Program-made: the position numbers and the translations under genes
The notes under the pieces: model-generated
The model's input: only the letters and a program-made list of their open reading frames with translations
Told to the model about the DNA's origin: nothing
The model's database searches: none
Assembly (NCBI RefSeq): GCF_900107605.1
Contig: NZ_FNQJ01000027.1
Span: 1-45,712, forward strand
Direction: 5' to 3'
DNA from: Acidovorax soli
Lineage (GTDB): Bacteria > Pseudomonadota > Gammaproteobacteria > Burkholderiales > Burkholderiaceae_C
DNA length: 45,712 bases
Shown here: positions 1 through 7,738 of the stretch, piece by piece
How positions within the stretch are numbered: the stretch's first letter is position 1
How the letters are laid out: each line of letters starts with the position of its first letter

Positions 1-97
1 GCCGACGGCGCCGGCGTTTAACCCCTATCCCCGATCAGTTCAGGTGGGGGAGTTTGAGGTGGCCATAGGCGGGGGAATTTGGGTGGCCATCGGGGCA
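1..97. mobile_element. Probable end of an IS21-like insertion sequence (partial)
   Basis: Two imperfect direct repeats, GGGGGAGTTTGAGGTGGCCAT at 46-66 (21 nt) and GGGGGAATTTGGGTGGCCAT at 71-90, differ by one substitution and one indel. Closely spaced repeats containing GGTGGCC near a terminus are, from memory, typical of IS21-family ends, and such elements end in CA, which fits the CA at 96-97. A plus-strand frame enters from the left edge and stops at 19-21 (ending ADGAGV), so it could be the tail of an istB-type gene. The transposase lies outside the window. The family assignment is an inference and could be wrong. Confidence 0.42.
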
Positions 98-297
98 CCG
101 CAGCCCAAGGCACTGCGTGGGCACCTGCAACCGGGGCGCAGGATTCATTGCCCCCACATCGGAAATTCCCGACGCACCCGAAAAGGCACCCCGATTCCAA
201 GCACCAGCAGGCCAACGGGTTGAACGACAAGGCGCGAACCAGGCGTCCGCGATAATCCAATGCCGTCCCGCCTGCCCGGCTCCATCACACCATCCCC

Positions 298-597
298 ATG
301 AATCGCCGCCACTACGCCATCACACTGCAGCAAGCCAGCGAGGACTCTCCGACGCTGGCCAAACTGGCGGCGCTCACACGGGATTCCAGTGAACGGCTTC
401 AGGCGATTGAACGGCTGATCCCTTCAGCCCTGCGCTCGACGGTGCAAGCAGGACCTATCGATGGAGGCAACTGGTGTCTGCTGGTGAAAAGCAACGCTGC
501 GGCGGCAAAAATACGCCAGTTGCTGCCGGCGCTGCTGGCGCACTTGCGCAGCCGGGGGTGGGAGGTGGACTCCATTCGCCTCAAGATTCAGGCCTGA
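298..597 (+). CDS. DUF721 (DciA-like) protein
   Basis: A 99-residue protein with the DUF721 pattern: an N-terminal stretch with L-x-x-L spacing, a helix around residues 30-45 (ERLQAIERLIPSALR), then a strand (NWCLLVKSNAAAAKIRQLLPALL) and a basic C-terminal segment ending DSIRLKIQA. DUF721/DciA proteins are linked to loading of the replicative helicase DnaB in bacteria that lack DnaC. This copy is short and consists of the DUF721 core only, so function is inferred from family. The ATG at 298 is the first in-frame start after the upstream region. It converges on the tRNA and stands alone, with an IS-like end about 200 bp upstream that may have separated it from its usual neighbours. Confidence 0.7.
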   Translation: MNRRHYAITLQQASEDSPTLAKLAALTRDSSERLQAIERLIPSALRSTVQAGPIDGGNWCLLVKSNAAAAKIRQLLPALLAHLRSRGWEVDSIRLKIQA

Positions 598-641
598 TAT
601 ACCCCTGAGAGAGGTGTAAGCCCGGGCGTTTTTGCGAAAAA

Positions 642-717
642 TGGTGCCGATTGTCGGAATCGAACTGACGACCTACCGCTTACAAGGCGGTTGCTCTACC
701 AACTGAGCTAAATCGGC
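642..717 (-). tRNA. tRNA-Thr (anticodon UGU)
   Basis: Read on the minus strand, the 76-nt cloverleaf begins GCCGATT and ends AATCGGC-A-CCA, giving a perfect 7-bp acceptor stem with an encoded CCA. The D-arm (GCTCAGTTGGTAGAGC), the anticodon arm (ACCGC-CTTGTAA-GCGGT) and a T-arm with GTTCGATTC are all present. The loop CUUGUAA puts UGU at positions 34-36, which reads ACA (Thr). It lies 51 bp downstream of sspB in the same direction. Confidence 0.96.
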
Positions 718-768
718 GAAGGCTGCATTTTATCCTGCAAAAACAGCGTCTTTTGCGGCGTGTGGTGG

Positions 769-1287
769 CTATTTGATGCGCTTGAGAGAGGGGCGCGCAC
801 TTCTGCCCGAGGTGCGCGGGGGATGGGGATCGCCGCCACCTTCCTCGGCGGGCATGCCATCGCTGGGCACCAGTTGCACCACACGGTCTTCGGCATCCTC
901 GGCCGGCACCGGCGGGGGCACAGCAGCTGAAACAAGGCCTCCGTCGAGTACGGCAGCATCCACATCCACCGGCGCAGGAAATGCCATGCCTTGCCCATTC
1001 TCACGCGCATAAATGGCAATCACCCGCCCCACGGGCACCAGGATCTCACGCGGCTTGCCGCCAAAGCGTGCCTTGAACTCGATGAAGTCATTGCCCAGCT
1101 GCAAGGAGCTCGTCGCGTCATAACTGATGTTCAGGACAATTTCGCCATCCTTCACATATTCGCGCGGCACCTGAACGGACCCATCCACACGCACCGCCAC
1201 GTAGGGTGTGAACCCGTTGTCGGTGCACCACTCATAAAGGGCCCTGATCAGGTAAGGGCGCGTGGAAGTGGAGTCCTGGGCATTCAT
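769..1287 (-). CDS. sspB: ClpXP protease specificity-enhancing factor SspB
   Basis: SspB is the adaptor that tethers ssrA-tagged proteins to ClpXP. The first ~110 residues carry the conserved fold (RPYLIRALYEWCTDNGFTPY near the start, then VPREYVKDGEIVLNIS, and FGGKPREILVPVGRVIAIYARENG). A long acidic, Pro-rich linker follows, ending in PSLKRIK, which resembles the C-terminal ClpX-binding (XB) tail of E. coli SspB. I chose the ATG at 1287 (MNAQDSTSTRPYL, 172 aa) because the frame's upstream extension has no family similarity. It follows sspA by about 40 bp, the conserved sspAB pairing. Confidence 0.93.
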   Translation of the reverse strand: MNAQDSTSTRPYLIRALYEWCTDNGFTPYVAVRVDGSVQVPREYVKDGEIVLNISYDATSSLQLGNDFIEFKARFGGKPREILVPVGRVIAIYARENGQGMAFPAPVDVDAAVLDGGLVSAAVPPPVPAEDAEDRVVQLVPSDGMPAEEGGGDPHPPRTSGRSARPSLKRIK

Positions 1288-1327
1288 GGTGTCGCTACGG
1301 TGCAAGTGTCGGGACAAGCAGATGGGC

Positions 1328-1939
1328 TTACTTGCGCATCACCTTCTCAGATGGTGTGAGCGCCTCAATGTAGGCAGGGCGCGAGAAAATGCGCTCTGCA
1401 TATTTGAGCAATGGCGCCGCGTTCTTGCTGAGATCAATGCCGTAGTAATCCAGGCGCCACAGCAGTGGAGCAATGGCGACATCGAGCATCGAGAAGTTGT
1501 CACCCAGCATGTATTTGTTCTTGAGGAACACGGGGGCCAGCTGCGTCAGGCGGTCACGGATATGGGCGCGGGCCTTTTCCAGCGCCTTTTCGTTGCCCTT
1601 GGTGGCGCGCGACTCCAGGATGTTCACATGCACGAACAATTCCTTCTCGAAGTTGAGCAGGAACAGGCGCACGCGGGCACGGTCCACAGGGTCACCTGGC
1701 ATCAGCTGAGGATGGGGAAACCGCTCGTCGATGTACTCGTTGATGATGTTCGACTCGTACAGGATCAGGTCACGCTCCACCAGAATCGGCACCTGACCAT
1801 AGGGATTCATCACGCTGATGTCTTCGGGCTTGTTGTACAGGTCCACATCGCGGATCTCGAAATCCATGCCTTTTTCAAACAGGACAAAGCGGCAGCGGTG
1901 GGAGAAGGGACAGGTCGTACCCGAATAAAGCACCATCAT
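1328..1939 (-). CDS. sspA: Stringent starvation protein A (GST-fold)
   Basis: The 203-residue protein has a glutathione-S-transferase fold. The thioredoxin-like N-terminal half contains MVLYSGTTCPFSHRCRFVLFEKG and NPYGQVPILVERD (cis-Pro), and an all-alpha C-terminal half follows. SspA binds RNA polymerase and affects stationary-phase and acid-stress transcription; it lacks typical GST activity. The ribosome-binding sequence AGGAG lies just upstream of the start. Two ATGs (1939 and 1936) are possible. It follows petC, but an intrinsic terminator (1953-1991) lies between them, so sspAB may be only partly co-transcribed with petABC. Confidence 0.95.
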   Translation of the reverse strand: MMVLYSGTTCPFSHRCRFVLFEKGMDFEIRDVDLYNKPEDISVMNPYGQVPILVERDLILYESNIINEYIDERFPHPQLMPGDPVDRARVRLFLLNFEKELFVHVNILESRATKGNEKALEKARAHIRDRLTQLAPVFLKNKYMLGDNFSMLDVAIAPLLWRLDYYGIDLSKNAAPLLKYAERIFSRPAYIEALTPSEKVMRK

Positions 1940-1952
1940 GGTGGGAGGCTCC

Positions 1953-1991
1953 TAAAAATCAAAAGAGTGGGACGCAAAAAGCGCCCACTCT
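1953..1991 (-). terminator. Intrinsic terminator between petC and sspA
   Basis: On the minus strand a hairpin AGAGTGGG-CGC-TTTTT-GCG-T-CCCACTCT (1964-1991) is followed by TTTTGATTTTT (about 1953-1963). This is a classical rho-independent terminator after petC. The T-tract runs directly into the AGGAG ribosome-binding site of sspA, so readthrough would feed sspAB. Confidence 0.82.
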
Positions 1992-2038
1992 GTAAAGTCC
2001 CGCCGCGCCAGCGGGCGCGCGGTCAGCGGATCCAAGGT

Positions 2039-2800
2039 TTACTTGACGTCTTTCCAGAAGGCTGCGTTCAGCCTCCAGGCAATGACCGTGAAGAAGCCCA
2101 GGAAAATCAGTACCCACACACCCACCCGCACGCGGGTGTTCTGTGCGGGCTCGCCCATCCACTGCAGGTAGTTCACAAGGTCGCCAATGGTTTGGTCATA
2201 CTGCAGGGGCGTCATGGTACCAGGGGTGACTTGCTCCCAGCCCTTGAAAACCTGGGTCGTTTGTCCGTGGCTTTCATGCGCCTCGAACACCGGACGGCGG
2301 TCGCCTTGCAACTCCCAGAGCACATGGGGCATGCCCACATTCTGGAACAGCAAGTTGTTCCAGCCAGTAGCCTTGGCTCCATCACGATAGAACGTGCGCA
2401 GGAACGTGTAAAGGTAGTCCGCCCCCGTGCCACCGTGGCCCGCACGCGAGCGTGCGATGACCGTCAAGTCAGGCGGGTTGGCACCGAACCATTCCTTGGC
2501 CTGCTTGGGATCGATGGAGGCCTTCATGGTTTCACCCACCTTCTCCGTGGTGAACAGAAGGTTGTCCTTGATCTGCTGATCGGTCAGACCAATGTCGCGC
2601 AGTCGGTTGAACCGCATGAACGCAGCCGAATGGCAGCTCAGGCAATAGTTCACAAACACCTTGGCGCCGTTTTGCAGCGAAGCCAGGTCGTTGGTCTTGT
2701 TGGGAGCCTTGTCCCAGGCAATGGCGCTGCCACCGGCGGCATGCGCAGCACCGGCTGCCAAGCCCAGTGCAGCAACCAGCGTGAGGATGAGTTTCTTCAT
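2039..2800 (-). CDS. petC: Ubiquinol-cytochrome c reductase, cytochrome c1
   Basis: This is the c-type haem subunit of the bc1 complex, which passes electrons from the Rieske centre to soluble cytochrome c. A cleavable signal peptide spans residues 1-21 (MKKLILTLVAALGLAAGAAHA). The haem-binding motif CLSCH is at 53-57. A likely axial Met lies in NVGMPHVLWELQG. One C-terminal transmembrane helix (GVWVLIFLGFFTVIAW) anchors the protein. The length of 253 aa is normal. It is the last gene of petABC, 18 bp after petB, and a terminator follows it. Confidence 0.97.
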   Translation of the reverse strand: MKKLILTLVAALGLAAGAAHAAGGSAIAWDKAPNKTNDLASLQNGAKVFVNYCLSCHSAAFMRFNRLRDIGLTDQQIKDNLLFTTEKVGETMKASIDPKQAKEWFGANPPDLTVIARSRAGHGGTGADYLYTFLRTFYRDGAKATGWNNLLFQNVGMPHVLWELQGDRRPVFEAHESHGQTTQVFKGWEQVTPGTMTPLQYDQTIGDLVNYLQWMGEPAQNTRVRVGVWVLIFLGFFTVIAWRLNAAFWKDVK

Positions 2801-2818
2801 TGTTGTTATCTCCAGGGC

Positions 2819-4234
2819 TCAATGCGCAGTGAAGTTGACACGGTCAGGCACTGGCTTGGTTGCACCGATACGGCTCCACCAGGGCATCAGCAGGAAGAAA
2901 CCGAAATAGAACAACGTGCCCACCTGCGAAACGCGCTCACCCACGGGCGATGGCGGCTGCACGCCCAGGTACCCCAGAATCAGGAAGTTGATCACGAAGA
3001 CGGCATACAGATACTTGTGCCAGTTGGGGCGATAGCGGATGGACTTCACTTCACAGGCGTCCAGCCATGGCAGGAAGAACAGGATGATCACGGCACCACC
3101 CATCACCACCACGCCCCAGAACTTGGCATCGATCGCCAGCATGAGCAGAACCGCAACCACGGCTGCAATCACAATGCCCCCCTTGAGGAACCCAGGCAGC
3201 CGGGCCTTGACCACGCCGAGGAAAGCGCCCGCCAGCACGCAGGCGATCAGCGCGTACATCATCTCGCTGGTGATGGCACGCAGCATGGAGTAGAACGGCG
3301 TGAAGTACCAGACAGGTGCAATGTGCAGCGGCGTCACCAACGGATCTGCCGGGATGAAATTGTTGTACTCCAGGAAATAGCCACCGAACTCGGGTGCAAA
3401 AAACACCACTGCCGTGAAAGCCATGAGGAACATGCTCAGCGCGAAGATGTCATGCACCGTGTAGTAGGGATGGAACGGCACGCCGTCGAGCGGTTTGCCC
3501 TTGGCATCCTTGGGTGCGTTGGGCGCCTTGATTTCCACGCCATCGGGATTGTTGGACCCCACATCGTGCAAGGCCAGCAAGTGGGCGACCACCAGACCCA
3601 GCAGCACCAGCGGCACAGCAATCACATGGAAGCTGAAGAAGCGGTTGAGCGTCGCATCGCCGACCACGTAGTCGCCACGAATCAGCAGTGCCAGGTCAGG
3701 ACCAACGAAAGGAATGGCGGCAAACAGGTTGACGATCACCTGCGCACCCCAGTACGACATCTGGCCCCAGGGCAGCAGGTAGCCCATGAAGGCTTCAGCC
3801 ATGAGCGCCAGGAAAATCGCGCAGCCAAAGATCCAGACCAGTTCACGCGGTTTGCGGTAGCTGCCATAGATCAGGCCACGGAACATGTGCAGGTAGACGA
3901 CGATGAAGAACGCCGAGGCCCCCGTAGAGTGCATGTAGCGGATCAGCCAGCCCCAGGGCACATCACGCATGATGTACTCGACCGATGCAAACGCCAGCGC
4001 TGCATCTGGCTTGTAGTGCATCACCAGGAAGATCCCGGTGACGATCTGGATCACCAGCACCACCAGTGCCAGCGAGCCAAAGACGTACCAGAAGTTGAAG
4101 TTCTTCGGAGCGTAGTACTCCGACATGTGCACGCGGTAGGCATCGAACGCCGTTGGAAAACGGTTTTCGAACCAGTTCGTGACCTTGGCACCGGCCGAGG
4201 CGTTGGGGGAGATTTCTTTGAATTCGTGGGCCAT
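2819..4234 (-). CDS. petB: Ubiquinol-cytochrome c reductase, cytochrome b
   Basis: This 471-aa multi-spanning membrane protein carries both b haems and the Qo and Qi quinone sites. Haem-ligand histidines are at 102 and 116 (helix B) and at 203 and 218 (helix D), so helix D spacing is 15 rather than 14. The Qo-site motif is PVWY (307-310, HIAPVWYFTPFYS) instead of the common PEWY; PVWY is, to my knowledge, known from some beta- and gammaproteobacteria. About eight hydrophobic helices are visible. The gene lies 11 bp after petA and 18 bp before petC in the normal operon order. Confidence 0.97.
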   Translation of the reverse strand: MAHEFKEISPNASAGAKVTNWFENRFPTAFDAYRVHMSEYYAPKNFNFWYVFGSLALVVLVIQIVTGIFLVMHYKPDAALAFASVEYIMRDVPWGWLIRYMHSTGASAFFIVVYLHMFRGLIYGSYRKPRELVWIFGCAIFLALMAEAFMGYLLPWGQMSYWGAQVIVNLFAAIPFVGPDLALLIRGDYVVGDATLNRFFSFHVIAVPLVLLGLVVAHLLALHDVGSNNPDGVEIKAPNAPKDAKGKPLDGVPFHPYYTVHDIFALSMFLMAFTAVVFFAPEFGGYFLEYNNFIPADPLVTPLHIAPVWYFTPFYSMLRAITSEMMYALIACVLAGAFLGVVKARLPGFLKGGIVIAAVVAVLLMLAIDAKFWGVVVMGGAVIILFFLPWLDACEVKSIRYRPNWHKYLYAVFVINFLILGYLGVQPPSPVGERVSQVGTLFYFGFFLLMPWWSRIGATKPVPDRVNFTAH

Positions 4235-4245
4235 GTAGTGCTCCT

Positions 4246-4842
4246 TCAGGCCTTCTTGTCTTCGCCGATGATCAGACGTGTATCGGAGAGATACATGTGC
4301 GGCGGCACCTCGAGGTTGTCAGGTGCGGGCTTGTTCTTGAACACCCGACCGGCCACGTCAAACGTGGAGCCATGGCAAGCGCACAGAAAGCCACCATGCC
4401 AGTCATCGGGCAGCGACGGCTGAGGACCAGTCTGGAACCTGTCACCTGGCGAGCAGCCCAGGTGGGTGCATATGCCCACGCCGACAAACACTTCGGGCTT
4501 GATCGAGCGGTGCTGATTCTTGGCGTACTCAGGAATAGGGTAGGCCTTGCGATCGGATTTTGGATCGGCCACCTGGGGCTCGGTTTGCGCCAGGGATTCC
4601 AGTTGCTCGGGTGTGCGCTTCAGGATCCACACCGGTTTGCCGCGCCACTCCACGGTCATTTTTTCTCCGGGCTTGAGGGCGGAGATATCCACCTCAACGG
4701 CGGCACCTGCGGCCTTGGCTCGCTCGGAGGGCTGGAAAGAACTCACGAAAGGTACGGCAGCTGCCACGCCGCCCACCGCACCAGCGCAGGCAGACGTGAT
4801 GATCCACGTCCGCTTGCTGGAGTCGATTGGAGTGTCACTCAT
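4246..4842 (-). CDS. petA: Ubiquinol-cytochrome c reductase, Rieske iron-sulfur subunit
   Basis: This is the Rieske [2Fe-2S] subunit of bc1. Cluster box 1 is CTHLGC (C125, H127, C130) and box 2 is CACHGS (C154, C156, H157); C130-C156 would form the stabilising disulfide. An N-terminal signal anchor (about residues 12-36) is preceded by SSKRTW, a twin-arginine-like KR motif, consistent with Tat export of a folded iron-sulfur protein by the tatABC genes of this window. It is 198 aa long and is the first gene of the operon, with a sigma70-like promoter upstream. Confidence 0.97.
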   Translation of the reverse strand: MSDTPIDSSKRTWIITSACAGAVGGVAAAVPFVSSFQPSERAKAAGAAVEVDISALKPGEKMTVEWRGKPVWILKRTPEQLESLAQTEPQVADPKSDRKAYPIPEYAKNQHRSIKPEVFVGVGICTHLGCSPGDRFQTGPQPSLPDDWHGGFLCACHGSTFDVAGRVFKNKPAPDNLEVPPHMYLSDTRLIIGEDKKA

Positions 4843-4884
4843 GGGGATCCTCGATGAACATCGCTAGATTGGGGTCAACTGCGA

Positions 4885-4914
4885 ATTGTAGCGGAGTGAA
4901 AATGGGTAATTCAA
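4885..4914 (-). promoter_or_regulatory. Putative sigma70 promoter of petABC
   Basis: On the minus strand TTGAAT (4909-4914) and TACAAT (4885-4890) are separated by 18 bp. The -10 matches 5 of 6 consensus bases. It lies 43 bp upstream of the petA start in the petA/mscL divergent region. Confidence 0.5.
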
Positions 4915-4928
4915 TGTACAGGCCCGCC

Positions 4929-4958
4929 TTGACAGGCCTGCAAACTGAGCAATACTTG
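4929..4958 (+). promoter_or_regulatory. Putative promoter of mscL
   Basis: A perfect -35 TTGACA at 4929-4934 is followed 18 bp later by a weak -10 TACTTG at 4953-4958 (ATACTT at 4952-4957 is an alternative). It lies about 30 bp upstream of the mscL ATG. The -35 is strong and the -10 poor, so the assignment is tentative. Confidence 0.4.
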
Positions 4959-4986
4959 CGCATCCGCAATTAATCGAGAAATAACC

Positions 4987-5415
4987 ATGAGCATGATGCA
5001 AGAGTTCCGCGAATTTGCGATCAAGGGCAACGTGATCGACCTGGCCGTCGGCGTGATCATCGGTGGCGCTTTCGGCAAGATTGTCGATTCGGTGGTTTCC
5101 GACCTGATCCTGCCCCTGGTGGGCCTGGTGTTTGGCAAGCTCGATTTTTCCAACATGTTCATCGCGCTGGGCGAGGTACCGGCGGGTACGGCGCAGACGC
5201 TGGATGCCATCAAGAAGGCCGGTGTCCCGGTGTTCGCTTACGGCAACTTCATCACCGTGGCGGTGAATTTCCTGATCCTTGCGTTCATCATCTTCATCAT
5301 GGTCAAGCAGATCAACCGCCTCAAGCGCGAAGCGCCCGCAGCGCCAGAAGCCCCCGCAGCACCCGCTGAAGACATCGTTCTGCTGCGCGAAATCCGCGAC
5401 AGCCTCAAGCGCTGA
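4987..5415 (+). CDS. mscL: Large-conductance mechanosensitive channel MscL
   Basis: MscL is the homopentameric inner-membrane emergency valve that opens under hypo-osmotic tension. The 142-aa protein has the amphipathic N-terminus and TM1 signature ([20 protein letters not shown], then [20 protein letters not shown]), a periplasmic loop, TM2 ([23 protein letters not shown]) and a cytoplasmic C-terminal helix with an Ala/Pro-rich linker ([15 protein letters not shown]). The start has ATGs at codons 1, 3 and 4; the first is used here. It is divergent from petABC and has its own terminator. Confidence 0.97.
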   Translation: MSMMQEFREFAIKGNVIDLAVGVIIGGAFGKIVDSVVSDLILPLVGLVFGKLDFSNMFIALGEVPAGTAQTLDAIKKAGVPVFAYGNFITVAVNFLILAFIIFIMVKQINRLKREAPAAPEAPAAPAEDIVLLREIRDSLKR

Positions 5416-5462
5416 AACGCGTTCATGGGCACGCGGCACCCTTGCCGCTCCACCATTGCCAG

Positions 5463-5495
5463 CGCCCTCAGCACCTGCTGAGGGCGTTTGTTTTT
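5463..5495 (+). terminator. Intrinsic terminator of mscL
   Basis: A perfect stem CGCCCTCAGCA / TGCTGAGGGCG (5463-5473 and 5476-5486) with a CC loop is followed by TTTGTTTTT. The T-run overlaps the stop codon of the convergent pdxA gene. There is no T-run on the other strand, so it serves mscL. Confidence 0.92.
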
Positions 5496-6522
5496 ATCGA
5501 ACCATCTGGCGTGCAACCCGGACCGCCTCCACCAGGCTTGCAGCATCGGCAACGCCCTGGCCGGCAATATCGAAAGCGGTGCCGTGGTCTGGACTGGTGC
5601 GCACCAGCGGCAGGCCCAGCGTCACGTTCACCCCCTTGTCCACCCCCAGGTATTTCACGGGGATCAAGCCCTGGTCGTGGTACATGGCCAGCACCACATC
5701 GAACTCCCCGGCATGCTGCGGCGTGTGGCGCGCGCGCATGAACACCGTGTCGGGCGCCAACGGGCCATGCACATCCATGCCCAGCGCACGCGCATCGGCG
5801 ACGGCGGGTACGATGCTGTCGATTTCCTCGCGTCCGAACAAGCCCCCTTCGCCGGCGTGCGGATTGAGGCCCGCCACCGCCATGCGCGGCGCCCGCCCCA
5901 GACTTCGCAGCAACGCGGCATGGGTGATCTGCAGGGTCTGCAAGATGTTTTCCCGCGTCACGGCCGCGATGGCGTCGCGCAGCGACAGGTGGATGCTGAC
6001 CAGCACCGTGCGCAGTTCATCACTGGCCAGCATCATGCGCACCGGCATGGCAGCCAGCGGCACGCCCTGATGGGCCGCCGCCTCGGCCTGCAGCAACTCG
6101 GTATGGCCGGGAAAGCTCACCCCCGCGGCAGACAGCGCCTCCTTGTGCAACGGCGCCGTCACCAGGGCCGCAATGTGGCCCTGCAGGGCGGCTCGCGCGG
6201 CCCACACCACGCAGTCGGCTGCAGCACGGCCGGCCGCGGCACTCACCTGGCCCCACGGCACGGGGCCGGGCAAGCCAGGCAATTGCAGCACCGGCATGCA
6301 GCGCGATGGCACCTGCCAGGCGTCATCGGGCGATGCGATCAGCGCTACCGGCAACTCCGGCACGCCAGGGCGCACGATGCACTGCGCAGCGCGGCGCAGG
6401 GTGGCCAGATCGCCCACCGCAAAGCAGCCGCGCAGCATGTCGGGAGCGTCGCGAAAGGCCTTGGCAACGATTTCGGGACCGATACCGGCTGGGTCACCCT
6501 GGGTGATGGCAATGGTTTGCAT
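5494..6522 (-). CDS. pdxA: 4-hydroxythreonine-4-phosphate dehydrogenase PdxA
   Basis: PdxA catalyses the NAD-dependent oxidation and decarboxylation of 4-phosphohydroxy-L-threonine in DXP-dependent pyridoxal phosphate synthesis. Visible family motifs are ITQGDPAGIGPEI at the N-terminus, FPGHTELL (metal-ligand His), GLNPHAGEGG (metal-ligand His) and AMYHDQGLIPVKYLG. I chose the ATG at 6522 (MQTIAITQGDPAG, 342 aa); an upstream in-frame ATG would add six residues. It converges on mscL. Confidence 0.95.
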   Translation of the reverse strand: MQTIAITQGDPAGIGPEIVAKAFRDAPDMLRGCFAVGDLATLRRAAQCIVRPGVPELPVALIASPDDAWQVPSRCMPVLQLPGLPGPVPWGQVSAAAGRAAADCVVWAARAALQGHIAALVTAPLHKEALSAAGVSFPGHTELLQAEAAAHQGVPLAAMPVRMMLASDELRTVLVSIHLSLRDAIAAVTRENILQTLQITHAALLRSLGRAPRMAVAGLNPHAGEGGLFGREEIDSIVPAVADARALGMDVHGPLAPDTVFMRARHTPQHAGEFDVVLAMYHDQGLIPVKYLGVDKGVNVTLGLPLVRTSPDHGTAFDIAGQGVADAASLVEAVRVARQMVR

Positions 6523-6543
6523 GATGAAATTTTGGATCAAATC

Positions 6544-6580
6544 AGCCGCAAGCGCCCTTAAATAAAGCGCCAGAAGCTAT
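6544..6580. repeat. Dispersed hairpin repeat, degenerate copy (pdxA upstream)
   Basis: AGCCGCAAGCGCCC-TTAAATA-AAGCGCCAGAAGCTAT is a decayed copy of the ~40-bp palindrome seen at 8959, 13372 and 23429. The right half (GCGCCAGAAGCTATCAAT) matches the 23429 copy for 17-18 bases. It lies between the Nif3-family gene and pdxA. Confidence 0.6.
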
Positions 6581-6619
6581 CAATTAAATAGCATGAATAC
6601 ATGGAGCACCACACTCCGC

Positions 6620-7369
6620 TCACGCCGGGTTGTCAATCTCGATGAAATGGTGCTCCACCCCCAACTGCTGCGCCACCCGCGCGGCAGCGGCGGGGGCACC
6701 ATAACGCTCGGTGGCATGGTGGCCGGCGGCAATGAAGGCCACACCCGTTTCCCGCGCCAGGTGGGCCTGGGGCTCCGAGATTTCGCCGGTGATGAAGGCA
6801 TCGGCCCCTGCGGCAATGGCCGATTCGAAATAACCCTGCGCCCCGCCCGTGCACCAGGCCACGCGCCGGATGCGCCGCGCCGCTGGCTGCACCAGCGTCA
6901 CGGGGCGGCCCAGCGCCCGTGCCACATGGTCTGCCAGCGCCTGCGCGCCATCCAGCGCGGCCGGCCCGGCAAAGCCCAGGTCCTGCTCGCCAAAGCGCTG
7001 GTCGGCCGTCCAGCCCAGCACCCGCCCCAGCTGCGCGTTGTTGCCTACTTCGGGGTGCGCATCGAGCGGCAGATGGTAGGCAAACAGGTTGATGTCATGC
7101 GCCAGCAGCAGGCGCAGGCGTTCGCGCATCCAGCCAGTAATGCGGCCATCCTGTCCGCGCCAGAACAGGCCATGGTGCACAAAAATGGCGTCGGCCCGGC
7201 GCGCAATGGCGGCTTCGATCAACGCCCGGCTGGCCGTCACGCCGCTCACGATGCAGGCAATGTCGGCCTTGCCCTCGACCTGCAGGCCATTGGGGCCGTA
7301 GTCCTTGAAACGCTCGGGTTGCAGCAGGCTGTCAAATGCCTGCACGAGTGTGGTGCGGGAAATGCTCAT
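6620..7369 (-). CDS. Nif3-family dinuclear metal-centre protein (YbgI-like)
   Basis: This 249-aa member of the Nif3/DUF34 family (often annotated GTP cyclohydrolase I type 2) forms a toroidal hexamer with a dinuclear metal site. Metal-ligand motifs are visible: FVHHGLFW near residue 60, a His in HLPLDAHPEVGN, and AGHHATERYG near the C-terminus. The biochemical role of the family is unsettled. I chose the ATG at 7369 (MSISRTTLVQAFDSLL) because the 17 residues upstream in frame show no family similarity. It sits next to the DegS-like gene and tat genes, an arrangement common in Burkholderiales. Confidence 0.88.
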   Translation of the reverse strand: MSISRTTLVQAFDSLLQPERFKDYGPNGLQVEGKADIACIVSGVTASRALIEAAIARRADAIFVHHGLFWRGQDGRITGWMRERLRLLLAHDINLFAYHLPLDAHPEVGNNAQLGRVLGWTADQRFGEQDLGFAGPAALDGAQALADHVARALGRPVTLVQPAARRIRRVAWCTGGAQGYFESAIAAGADAFITGEISEPQAHLARETGVAFIAAGHHATERYGAPAAAARVAQQLGVEHHFIEIDNPA

Positions 7370-7738
7370 CACGGTATTGTCACCGCCGCCCGCACGCCAT
7401 GGCGCTGGTCTTGGCGGCAAGAAACATCAACTCTTTGGCCACGCCAAAGGTGCGCTGCCGACAGCGCTGCCGCCAGCACAATGCCGCAGACGCGCCTGCG
7501 GCCGCCGCCCCGGGATTGGGGGATTCGGCCAGGCCCAAGTGGGTTTACACCATGCGCAACACGGCAACAACGCTGAATAAAATTTCACGATCACCCCTCT
7601 CGCAAAGCAGAGAACCGCCCTCACAACTGAAGGCAACCGTGCGCAGGAAACTGACCGTTCAGCGACAATCATCGGCGGTCCGCCAACAATGTGGACACGG
7701 CTTTCCCGGCACCCACTCCCAGAGTCACTCAAAACACC
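7370..7738. other. Divergent intergenic region, no gene seen
   Basis: These 369 bp separate the Nif3-family gene (-) from the DegS-like gene (+) and must hold both promoters. I see a perfect 7-bp inverted repeat CTTTGGC-CAC-GCCAAAG at 7433-7449 but no convincing -35/-10 pair. Long frames crossing here are antisense extensions of the protease gene. Confidence 0.5.

Noticed and set aside
1262..4423. 1053-codon plus-strand frame opposite sspA-petBC
   Set aside because: Antisense to sspA, petC and petB; composition (His/Gln/Arg-rich) is that of a shadow frame.
7433..7449. CTTTGGC-CAC-GCCAAAG as an operator
   Set aside because: A lone 7-bp stem with no promoter elements nearby; kept only as a note in the intergenic entry.
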